From the NCBI GenBank assembly GCA_025656895.1, contig JAHXHF010000030.1:1-10280 (forward strand): 10,280 bases of DNA, in the 5' to 3' direction. Positions 1 through 6,185 of the stretch are shown piece after piece. A model generated the notes under the pieces. It was not told the DNA's origin and did not search any database. It saw only the letters and a list, made by a program, of their open reading frames with translations. Every line of letters begins with the position of its first letter. The stretch's first letter is position 1. The DNA is from a gamma proteobacterium symbiont of Bathyaustriella thionipta. Lineage in GTDB: Bacteria > Pseudomonadota > Gammaproteobacteria > Chromatiales > Chromatiaceae. A program made the position numbers and the translations under genes.

Positions 1-1057
1 GGCGTTTGCAGATTACAAACTGAATCTGCCGGAACCCGTATCACCGGTTACCCAGGAAATATTCGGCCTGCATATGCTGACTTCAAGCATTGCCGCGATC
101 ATCATGCTGGTCGTGACTCTGGTTATTGTCTATGCGTTATGGAAGTTCCGTAAATCATCGGGCTATGAGGCCGATCAGAATTTTCATAAAGGCTGGTTTG
201 GCTCATGGGCCTGGATACTGGTACCTGTGCTGGTACTGGGTATTGACCTGAGTATAGCCGGCAAGGCATCGAAAACGTTTAACCTGGTCGAGGATACAAC
301 CAAACCTGATCTGACCCTGAAAATCACCGGTTCACAATGGAAATGGACTTATGATTACCTGGAAGCCGGCATTACCATGGTGTCGAATCTTAATCGGGAT
401 CTGACGCCGGATGATGAATATTACCTGCGTGAAGTGGATAATCATGTGGTATTGCCGGTGGGCAAGCGCATTCGTTTTCTGCATACCGCAACCGATGTAT
501 TACATGCCTGGTGGGTGCCGGCTCTGGCTTATAAGAAAGATTCCATACCCGGTTATATCAACGAGACCTGGGCCATTATTGAAAAAGAAGGTGTGTATCG
601 TGGTCAGTGCGCGGAAAACTGCGGCACCGGCCATGCGTTTATGCCGATTGTGGTCGAAGCCGTCAGTGAAGAGAAATATAACGACTGGGTAGCCAGCAAA
701 AAACTGGCCACAGCCAAAGCATTGGCTGAAGCATCGGCTGATAAGACCTGGAGTAAGGAAGAATTGATGACACGCGGTGAAGAAGTGTACAAGGCCAACT
801 GTGTCGCCTGTCATCAGGCCAGCGGTCTGGGCTTGCCCAATGTTTTCCCTGCACTCAAGGATAGTCCGGTCGCAACCGGCGACATAAAAGTGCATTTACA
901 GACCGTCATCAAGGGTAAAGCCGGCACGGCTATGGCGGCATGGGGCGGGCAGTTGAATGACCTGCAAATTGCTTCTGTGATTACCTATGAACGTAATGCC
1001 TGGGGTAACGACACCGGTGATCTGGTGCAACCTGCTGATGTTAAATCGGCCCGTTAA
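1..1057 (+). CDS. coxB: Cytochrome c oxidase subunit II with fused cytochrome c domain (5' partial)
   Basis: This subunit accepts electrons from cytochrome c and passes them through CuA to subunit I at the outer face of the inner membrane. The reading frame is open from base 2, so the ATG at 74 is internal and the signal peptide region lies upstream of the window; 351 residues are visible. Two membrane helices follow (about bases 65-145 and 205-270), then the cupredoxin domain with the QWKWTYDY aromatic segment, the first CuA histidine in DVLHAWW, and the CxxxCxxxHxxM CuA motif at 608-643. A C-terminal class I cytochrome c domain has CVACH at 800-814 and a likely Met ligand in GTAMAAWGG, which makes this a caa3-type subunit. 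A clear AAGGAG at 1072-1077 serves the next gene, 28 bases downstream. Identification is firm; only the N-terminus is missing. Confidence 0.96.
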   Translation, partial: AFADYKLNLPEPVSPVTQEIFGLHMLTSSIAAIIMLVVTLVIVYALWKFRKSSGYEADQNFHKGWFGSWAWILVPVLVLGIDLSIAGKASKTFNLVEDTTKPDLTLKITGSQWKWTYDYLEAGITMVSNLNRDLTPDDEYYLREVDNHVVLPVGKRIRFLHTATDVLHAWWVPALAYKKDSIPGYINETWAIIEKEGVYRGQCAENCGTGHAFMPIVVEAVSEEKYNDWVASKKLATAKALAEASADKTWSKEELMTRGEEVYKANCVACHQASGLGLPNVFPALKDSPVATGDIKVHLQTVIKGKAGTAMAAWGGQLNDLQIASVITYERNAWGNDTGDLVQPADVKSAR

Positions 1058-1085
1058 GTTTTAAGAATATTAAGGAGATACGAGC

Positions 1086-2687
1086 ATGACAACTGCAGTG
1101 GCTCACGACGACCATCATCACGGTGCACCCAGCGGTATCAAACGCTGGCTGTTTAGCACCAACCATAAAGACATCGGTACCATGTACCTGATTTTTGCGC
1201 TGGTAATGCTGTTTCTGGGCGGTGGAGCAGCTATGCTGATCCGCGCCGAACTGTATATGCCGGGTTTGCAGATTCTGGACCCGGATACCTACAACAACAT
1301 GGTCACCAATCATGCCCTGATTATGGTGTTCGGTGTGGTAATGCCGGCAGCAGCGGGCATGGCCAACTGGATGATTCCGATGATGATCGGCGCACCGGAT
1401 ATGGCTTTGCCAAGACTGAATAATCTAAGTTTCTGGTTGCTGCCATTTGGTGCCGCCATGTTGATTATTTCCATGTTTGCGCCTTATTTCCCGGGCGGTG
1501 GTACCGCAGTGAATACCGGCTGGACTCTTTATCCGCCGTTATCCATACAGGCCGGCATGGGTATGGATTTCACTATTTTTACTATTCATATCCTGGGTAT
1601 TTCTTCCATTCTGGCATCCATCAATATTGTCACCACCATTGTCAATATGCGCGCTCCGGGCATGAGCTGGTTCAAGCTGCCTCTGTTTGTATGGGCCTGG
1701 TTACTGACCGGTCTGTTGCTGATTATGGTTATGCCGGTTTTGGCGGGTGGTGTCACCATGCTGCTGTTTGATCGTCACTTCGGCACGGCCTTTTTTGATG
1801 CCGCCGGTGGTGGTGATCCGGTCTTGTTCCAGCATTTATTCTGGTTCTTCGGCCATCCCGAAGTGTATGTACTGCTGCTGCCTTCTATCGGTATTCTGGG
1901 CATGGTAGTTCCTACCTTTTCACGCAAGCCTTTGTTTGCCTACAAGCCACTGGTTTATTCCATGATGTGTCTGACCGCATTGGGCATGGTGGTATGGGCG
2001 CACCATCAGTACACGGTTGGCATGTCACAGACAGTTACCACCTATTTCATGATCGGTACCATTCTTATATCAATTCCGGTCGGTTATATGCTGTTCAGTT
2101 TTATCTTCACCATGTGGCGTGGCTCCATGAGCTTTGAAACGCCCATGTTGTTTGCGGTAGCCATCGTACTGATGTTTTCCTTTGCCGGTGTCACCGGGGT
2201 CATGCTGGCGGTAGTGCCTGCAGATTTGCAATATCACGATACCTATTTTGTGGTAGCGCATTTTCATTATGCGTTAATTCCGGGGGCCTTGTTCGGCATC
2301 TATGCGGGAACATTCTACTGGCTGCCGAAATGGACCGGGCATATGTATAACGAACGCCTGGGAAAAATATTCTTCTGGTGGACAACCATTTCTTTCAATA
2401 TGACTTTCTTTGTGCAGCACTTCTCGGGTCTGGCCGGAATGCCTCGCCGTATTGTTGATTACAGTCCGATCTATATGGAATTTAACGTTATTTCATCCAT
2501 AGGGGCTTTTGCCTTCGGTCTGTCTCATTTGCTGTTCCTGTACATCATTATTCAGACTGTGCGCGGCGGCAAGAAAGCCGGTGACAAACCCTGGGATGGT
2601 GCGCAGGTTGGTACGCCCGGGCTGGAATGGACCTTGTCCTCACCACCACCTTTTCACAGTTTTGAAACACCTCCGCTGGTCAAGTAA
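1086..2687 (+). CDS. coxA: Cytochrome c oxidase subunit I, K-channel residues replaced
   Basis: This is the catalytic haem-copper subunit that reduces oxygen to water; 533 residues, the usual size. The start follows AAGGAG with 8-base spacing, and the N-terminus is His-rich (HDDHHHG). Visible active-site residues are haem a ligands H76 and H394, haem a3 ligand H392, CuB ligands H257, H306 and H307, cross-link Tyr261 in HPEVY, the Mg-site H384-D385, and propionate arginines R454-R455. The D-channel is intact (D105 in GAPDM, RLNN, SSILASIN, E259), placing it in the A1 group. From helix VI onward every landmark sits exactly 27 below Rhodobacter sphaeroides numbering. At that offset K362 is M335, T359 is V332, S299 is G272 and H300 is M273, so the K proton channel appears missing. 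Reduction of oxygen is inferred from family; another substrate cannot be excluded. The alternative symbol is ctaD. Confidence 0.96.
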   Translation: MTTAVAHDDHHHGAPSGIKRWLFSTNHKDIGTMYLIFALVMLFLGGGAAMLIRAELYMPGLQILDPDTYNNMVTNHALIMVFGVVMPAAAGMANWMIPMMIGAPDMALPRLNNLSFWLLPFGAAMLIISMFAPYFPGGGTAVNTGWTLYPPLSIQAGMGMDFTIFTIHILGISSILASINIVTTIVNMRAPGMSWFKLPLFVWAWLLTGLLLIMVMPVLAGGVTMLLFDRHFGTAFFDAAGGGDPVLFQHLFWFFGHPEVYVLLLPSIGILGMVVPTFSRKPLFAYKPLVYSMMCLTALGMVVWAHHQYTVGMSQTVTTYFMIGTILISIPVGYMLFSFIFTMWRGSMSFETPMLFAVAIVLMFSFAGVTGVMLAVVPADLQYHDTYFVVAHFHYALIPGALFGIYAGTFYWLPKWTGHMYNERLGKIFFWWTTISFNMTFFVQHFSGLAGMPRRIVDYSPIYMEFNVISSIGAFAFGLSHLLFLYIIIQTVRGGKKAGDKPWDGAQVGTPGLEWTLSSPPPFHSFETPPLVK

Positions 2688-2695
2688 CTACATAA

Positions 2696-2720
2696 CAGCC
2701 CCGGCGGTTGGTCGGGGCTG
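2696..2720 (+). other. Perfect 8-bp hairpin between coxA and the small ORF
   Basis: The arms CAGCCCCG (2696-2703) and CGGGGCTG (2713-2720) are perfect complements around a 9-base loop. There is no T-run afterwards (AATAGAGG follows), so it does not look like an intrinsic terminator. It lies directly after the coxA stop and just upstream of the small ORF's AGAGG. It may stabilise or set a processing point in the operon mRNA, adjusting subunit I output against the downstream assembly genes; that role is inference. Confidence 0.6.
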
Positions 2721-2736
2721 AATAGAGGTTGAGTAT

Positions 2737-2856
2737 ATGTTGAACGAAGACGATAAAATCAAACGTAACAATATGACCCTGGCCTGGGCTTTGGGTGTAA
2801 CCGCCCTGCTTATTGCCATGTGGCCCATATACATGCTGTTTAATAGTGGCAGCTAG
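2737..2856 (+). CDS. 39-residue single-helix membrane peptide in the cox operon
   Basis: The frame begins at ATG 2737, preceded by AGAGG (2724-2728) with 8-base spacing, and ends at TAG 2854-2856. The product has a charged N-terminus (MLNEDDKIKRNN) and one hydrophobic helix over roughly residues 13-36, ending in SGS; the positive residues suggest an N-in topology. It fills the slot between subunit I and ctaG where small membrane ORFs often occur in proteobacterial cox operons, some annotated as cytochrome oxidase small assembly protein. Position and architecture are seen; a role in oxidase assembly or stability is inferred from location only. Only 3 bases separate its stop from the ctaG start, so the two genes are probably translationally coupled. 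I do not recognise a catalytic or metal-binding motif, and there is no cysteine or histidine. Confidence 0.75.
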   Translation: MLNEDDKIKRNNMTLAWALGVTALLIAMWPIYMLFNSGS

Positions 2857-2859
2857 ACA

Positions 2860-3471
2860 TTGAAGCAGGAAGGAGTAAAGTCAAACAAGCGACTGGCGGT
2901 CATACTGGCCGGCACTGTGGTCGCCATGTTCGGCTTTGGCTTTGCCGTGGTGCCACTGTATTCGCTGATTTGTGATGTCAGCGGTATTAACCGGGCAAAC
3001 AGTAATTCAGGCCGTGCGACCGTGGCTGATTATATGTCGTCACAGGTGGATAACAGCCGTACGGTCAAAGTGGGCTTTGATATCACCATGAATGCCGGTC
3101 TGCAGTGGCAGGTTGAATCTGAATTACAGGCCATGGATATACATCCTGGCAAGGTTTATACGGTAGATTTTGTGGCGACCAACCATGCGGATCATACTAT
3201 TGTGGCACAGGCGGTACCGGGTATTACTCCCTGGCAGGCCACTGAATTCTTTAACAAGATTGAATGTTTTTGCTTCAGTCAACAAACGCTGGCAGCGGGC
3301 GAAAGCAGGCATATGCCGTTACGCTTTATATTAAACGGAAATTTGCCGCAACAATATGAGCGGCTCACATTGTCTTATACCTTCATGGATACTGACCGCC
3401 AGGACTCCTTGCAAATTGATACAGACGGCCATGAAATTATACCAAAACAACAAACGGCAACAGCTCTGTGA
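2860..3471 (+). CDS. ctaG: Cytochrome c oxidase copper-insertion protein CtaG/Cox11
   Basis: Cox11 proteins deliver copper to the CuB site of subunit I. The 203-residue product has a short cytoplasmic N-terminus, one membrane helix at about residues 12-31, and a periplasmic beta domain. The family's three copper cysteines are present: C38 in SLICDVSG just after the helix, and C136 and C138 in the ECFCFSQQ motif. Length matches the family. The only workable start I see is TTG at 2860, three bases after the preceding stop and without a good upstream ribosome site. A strong GGAAGGAG lies inside the gene at 2868-2875, but no in-frame ATG, GTG or TTG follows at a usable distance. Translation is therefore probably coupled to the small ORF. 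Function is firm; the start is not. Confidence 0.93.
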   Translation: MKQEGVKSNKRLAVILAGTVVAMFGFGFAVVPLYSLICDVSGINRANSNSGRATVADYMSSQVDNSRTVKVGFDITMNAGLQWQVESELQAMDIHPGKVYTVDFVATNHADHTIVAQAVPGITPWQATEFFNKIECFCFSQQTLAAGESRHMPLRFILNGNLPQQYERLTLSYTFMDTDRQDSLQIDTDGHEIIPKQQTATAL

Positions 3472-3525
3472 AGAGCCGTCAGCCGTTATTTAAACCGCTT
3501 TAAAAAGTGGGCAGGTCTGACATAG

Positions 3526-3537
3526 CAGGCCGGCCTG
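3526..3537. repeat. 12-bp perfect palindrome in the ctaG-coxC gap
   Basis: CAGGCCGGCCTG is self-complementary and lies in the 96-base gap between ctaG and coxC, about 20 bases upstream of the coxC ribosome site (AGGGGA region, 3557-3562). It is not followed by a T-run. As DNA it could bind a dimeric protein; as RNA it has no loop unless its centre opens. The rest of the gap shows no ORF and no convincing promoter. Function unknown and possibly none. Confidence 0.35.
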
Positions 3538-3567
3538 AAAATATTTAACGGGGAACAGGGGAAAAGA

Positions 3568-4440
3568 ATGTCAACAACTTCCGATCATTATTACGTTCCG
3601 GAGCCCAGTCGCTGGCCGATTATTGGCGCATCCGGTGTGTTTATTATTTTATTTGGCCTCATCCTGTGGATGAATGGCGTCAATGCCGGTATGTGGATTA
3701 CCGCACTGGGAATGGTGTGGATTGCCTATTTGTTCAAAGGCTGGTTTGGAGAAGTGATTAGCGAAAATCTTTCCGGTGACTATAACGAACAGGTAGATCG
3801 ATCCTTTCGACAGGGCATGTTCTGGTTCATTACTTCTGAAGTCTTTTTCTTCCTGACATTCTTTGGTTGTTTGTATTATTTACGTAATATCACTTTGCCC
3901 TATCTGGGTGGTGAAGGCTACCTGGGTGCCTCACACATGCTGTGGGAAAACTTTACTTACAGCTGGCCGCCGCTGAGTCTGCCGGATGGCAGTGGCTATG
4001 TTGAAGCCAAGCATGCTATGGGGCCGGGCGGTATTCCGCTCATCAATACCATTATTCTGCTCAGTTCCGGCGCAACTCTGACCTGGGCACACTGGGGTCT
4101 GAAAAAAGAAAGTAACCGGCAACTGGTTCTGGGGCTGCTATTTACCGTTATTCTGGGTGTCAGCTTCTTTATTCTGCAGGCCTATGAATACGGTCACGCC
4201 TACACCGAGATGAATCTGCGTCTGGACTCGGGTATCTACGGTTCAACTTTTTATATGTTAACCGGTTTTCATGGTTTGCATGTCACCATCGGTACCATCA
4301 TGCTCATTGTTATGCTGGGTCGTGCCATGAAGAAGCATTTCACCGTACATAATCATTTTGCCTTCGAGGGTGTAGCCTGGTACTGGCATTTTGTCGATGT
4401 GGTGTGGATTGCTCTGTATATTTTTGTTTACTGGTTGTAA
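3568..4440 (+). CDS. coxC: Cytochrome c oxidase subunit III
   Basis: Subunit III is a seven-helix membrane protein that stabilises the oxidase core and helps proton entry to the D-channel. The 290-residue product shows the family landmarks: E91 in the helix segment FWFITSEVFFF, the QAYEYGHAYTEM segment, GSTFYMLTGFHGLHVTIGT, and the terminal FEGVAWYWHFVDVVW. The start at ATG 3568 follows a purine-rich ribosome site at 3557-3565. It is the last gene of the + strand cox operon, followed within 25 bases by an intrinsic terminator. A 96-base gap separates it from ctaG, wider than the other gaps in the operon. Family assignment is secure; the alternative symbol is ctaE. Confidence 0.96.
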   Translation: MSTTSDHYYVPEPSRWPIIGASGVFIILFGLILWMNGVNAGMWITALGMVWIAYLFKGWFGEVISENLSGDYNEQVDRSFRQGMFWFITSEVFFFLTFFGCLYYLRNITLPYLGGEGYLGASHMLWENFTYSWPPLSLPDGSGYVEAKHAMGPGGIPLINTIILLSSGATLTWAHWGLKKESNRQLVLGLLFTVILGVSFFILQAYEYGHAYTEMNLRLDSGIYGSTFYMLTGFHGLHVTIGTIMLIVMLGRAMKKHFTVHNHFAFEGVAWYWHFVDVVWIALYIFVYWL

Positions 4441-4462
4441 TTCTGCGTTTGCCAGATGCTTA

Positions 4463-4493
4463 AGCGAGCGGCGTACAGGCCGCCCGCTTTTTT
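4463..4493 (+). terminator. Intrinsic terminator of the cox operon
   Basis: The arms AGCGAGCGGC (4463-4472) and GCCGCCCGCT (4479-4488) pair over 10 positions with one A-C mismatch around the loop GTACAG, followed by a T-run at 4488-4493. It lies 22 bases after the coxC stop. The same hairpin sits just beyond the stop of the minus-strand DUF2909 gene, but on that strand it is followed by TAAGC rather than a T-run, so it is a good terminator only for the + strand. Confidence 0.85.
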
Positions 4494-4497
4494 GGTT

Positions 4498-4704
4498 TCA
4501 GATGCCATGCGGTGTAATGGAACCACTGAAATAACCAAACAAGAGTAAGCCAATCAGGGTGAAAGAAAGTATGACCCGAACCGTGAGTGAGGCAACCACA
4601 CGGTTTTTTTTGCCATTGTCTTTGGCCAGAAAGAATACGCCGGAAGCCAGGCTGACAAGAATAAGCGCAAGATTAACTAAAATAAGTATTTTGATGATGG
4701 ACAT
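4498..4704 (-). CDS. DUF2909 twin transmembrane protein
   Basis: This 68-residue protein has two hydrophobic helices, about residues 5-27 and 42-63, joined by a basic loop (KDNGKKNR), and the RVILSF segment I associate with the DUF2909 family. Members are commonly encoded next to SURF1 in gammaproteobacterial cox clusters, as here, where the gene is divergent from SURF1 and convergent with coxC. The function is not established; assembly or stability of the oxidase is suggested only by context. The start ATG (4702-4704) has a weak AGG five bases upstream on its strand. A candidate promoter lies within the 77-base divergent region. Confidence 0.88.
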   Translation of the reverse strand: MSIIKILILVNLALILVSLASGVFFLAKDNGKKNRVVASLTVRVILSFTLIGLLLFGYFSGSITPHGI

Positions 4705-4737
4705 GACAGCCTATAGCAGCAGATTGACAGGAAGCAC

Positions 4738-4766
4738 AGTATAACGCCTTAAGCCGGCGTTGTGAC
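4738..4766 (-). promoter_or_regulatory. Candidate minus-strand promoter with dyad in the spacer
   Basis: Read on the minus strand, GTCACA (4761-4766) and TATACT (4738-4743) are separated by 17 bases, matching sigma70 at 4 of 6 and 5 of 6 positions, and would drive the DUF2909 gene. The inverted repeat AACGCC-N7-GGCGTT (4743-4761) fills the spacer, a position where a repressor could act. On the plus strand TTGACA occurs at 4724-4729, but no good -10 lies 16-18 bases beyond, so the SURF1 promoter is not resolved. Confidence 0.4.
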
Positions 4767-4781
4767 TGAATTATTGTTTGT

Positions 4782-5534
4782 ATGTCCCGTTTCAAATATC
4801 AGTTCCGCTTGAATATTGCAGGCTTATTGTTAACCATTGCCGGTGTCGGTCTGTTTACCGGGCTGGCCTTGTGGCAGTTGCATCGTGCTGATGAAAAGCA
4901 GGCTTTGCAGGAAAAGATTGATGCGCGTCTGGCCATGCCGCCCCTACAATACGACGCTGAAAAACGGACGCTCGATGAGTATCGCTTTCGCCGTTTCCGT
5001 TTACAGGGGCGTTATCTGCCGCAATGGACCATATTGCTTGATAATATTATTTACCAGGGGCATGCCGGTTATAACGTGATCACACCTTTTTTGCCGGATG
5101 ATGGCAGCAGCGCGGTTCTGGTCAATCGCGGCTGGGTGGCGGCTCCCAGACAACGTAAGGATTTGCCATCGGTGGCAACGCCGCAAGGCCGCGTCGAATT
5201 ACTGGCGCAGCTGGATACGGCAGGATTTGTACCCATGGTGGGCGCATCGATTGATGATATTGTTGAAGATCGCAATCGCTGGTTGTTTCTGGATATAGAC
5301 TATTTCAAAAACTGGAGTGGTCTGACATTGCCGCCCTATGTCATGACGATTGACGCGGACTCAAGCGGCGCCTTCAAGGTAAAGGACAGGCTATTCAATG
5401 CCAATGTCGGCATGCATATTGGCTACGCCTTTCAGTGGGCCGCCTTTGCCCTGATCGCACTGGGTACTTTTTTGGCTTTAAGTTTTCGCCGTCGCAAGCC
5501 GGGGCAGCAGGATGTGGAAGAACACAATGAATAA
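4782..5534 (+). CDS. SURF1 family cytochrome oxidase assembly protein
   Basis: SURF1 (Shy1) proteins help haem insertion into subunit I; bacterial homologues have been shown to bind haem a. The 250-residue product has the family architecture: an N-terminal helix at about residues 12-30 ending in LALWQLHRADEK (W31, Q32, R35, K39), a periplasmic domain with LDNIIYQGHAGYNVITPF and VNRGWV, and a C-terminal helix beginning at HIGYAFQW (H212) and ending in a basic tail. It begins a new + strand unit, separated from coxC by a terminator and the divergent DUF2909 gene. No clear ribosome site precedes ATG 4782, but the next in-frame ATG is far inside the conserved region. The 3' end overlaps the next gene by 8 bases, implying coupling. 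Confidence 0.93.
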   Translation: MSRFKYQFRLNIAGLLLTIAGVGLFTGLALWQLHRADEKQALQEKIDARLAMPPLQYDAEKRTLDEYRFRRFRLQGRYLPQWTILLDNIIYQGHAGYNVITPFLPDDGSSAVLVNRGWVAAPRQRKDLPSVATPQGRVELLAQLDTAGFVPMVGASIDDIVEDRNRWLFLDIDYFKNWSGLTLPPYVMTIDADSSGAFKVKDRLFNANVGMHIGYAFQWAAFALIALGTFLALSFRRRKPGQQDVEEHNE

Positions 5535-6150
5535 TGAATTAGAAAAAAGCGGCAAACAATCCATCAAGGGGCGCAAAACATTCCTGCTGATGTTGCTGGT
5601 TTTCGGTCTGCCGAATGTGCTGGCCTGGCTGTACTACAATAATCTGGATTCATTACCGAAGCCGGCAACCAGTAATCGCGGTCAGCTGGTGCAACCACTG
5701 CGCTCCCTCAGCGGGCTGGAATTTCAGGATATTGACGGCAGGATTGTGTCGATTAACGAACTGCAGGGTAAATGGATTTTATTAACGGCCGCGCACAGTG
5801 GCTGTCAGCAGGATTGCCAGCAACAGCTTTATTTCATGCGCCAGATAAGGCGCCTGATGGGTGAGCAAAGCAAAGATATTGTACGCATAATGGTGTTGAA
5901 TGATGTGCAGGCGCTGCCGCAATTACGTCAGACACTGCAGGATTATAAAGGTATGATGGTGCTGGCAGCGCCCGAAGACCAGATCAGCCGAATCATGGAA
6001 ATCCTTAGCGTTGATAATATCAATCCGCTGGACAGTTTGTTTATCGTTGATCCCCAAGCGAATGTGATGATGTTGTACCGGCCGGGCGAAGAACCGAAAG
6101 ATGTTGCAGAAGATCTGCGTCGCTTGTTGAAAGTAATACAAAAGGCTTAG
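5527..6150 (+). CDS. Sco-like thioredoxin-fold membrane protein lacking the copper histidine
   Basis: The product is anchored by one helix (about residues 17-37) and has a periplasmic thioredoxin-like domain. The segment GKWILLTAAHSGCQQDC carries a CxxxC pair at C93 and C97, the spacing used by Sco/SenC copper chaperones, but followed by Gln rather than Pro. The later segment DSLFIVDPQANVMMLY matches the Sco region ending in the VDP strand, but no histidine occurs anywhere after C97, so the third Cu ligand is missing. A thiol-disulfide or chaperone role toward CuA is possible; copper delivery is doubtful. I chose ATG 5527 over ATG 5512 because GGAAG at 5515-5519 sits 7 bases before it; it gives 207 residues and overlaps SURF1 by 8 bases. 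Such proteins commonly lie between SURF1 and the haem synthases in gammaproteobacterial clusters. Confidence 0.82.
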   Translation: MNNELEKSGKQSIKGRKTFLLMLLVFGLPNVLAWLYYNNLDSLPKPATSNRGQLVQPLRSLSGLEFQDIDGRIVSINELQGKWILLTAAHSGCQQDCQQQLYFMRQIRRLMGEQSKDIVRIMVLNDVQALPQLRQTLQDYKGMMVLAAPEDQISRIMEILSVDNINPLDSLFIVDPQANVMMLYRPGEEPKDVAEDLRRLLKVIQKA

Positions 6151-6185
6151 AACCGGCCACGGGAAAAACCCTCAGGAGTAGTAAT

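Noticed and set aside
500..895. 131-codon minus-strand open frame opposite coxB
   Set aside because: It lies opposite the CuA and cytochrome c motifs of coxB, which explain the sequence fully.
4724..4745. TTGACA plus TATAAC as a SURF1 promoter
   Set aside because: The two hexamers are only 10 bases apart, too close for a sigma70 promoter.
5512..5526. Upstream ATG as the start of the Sco-like protein
   Set aside because: The ATG at 5527 has GGAAG at good spacing and a typical short overlap with SURF1, whereas 5512 has a purine run almost abutting it.
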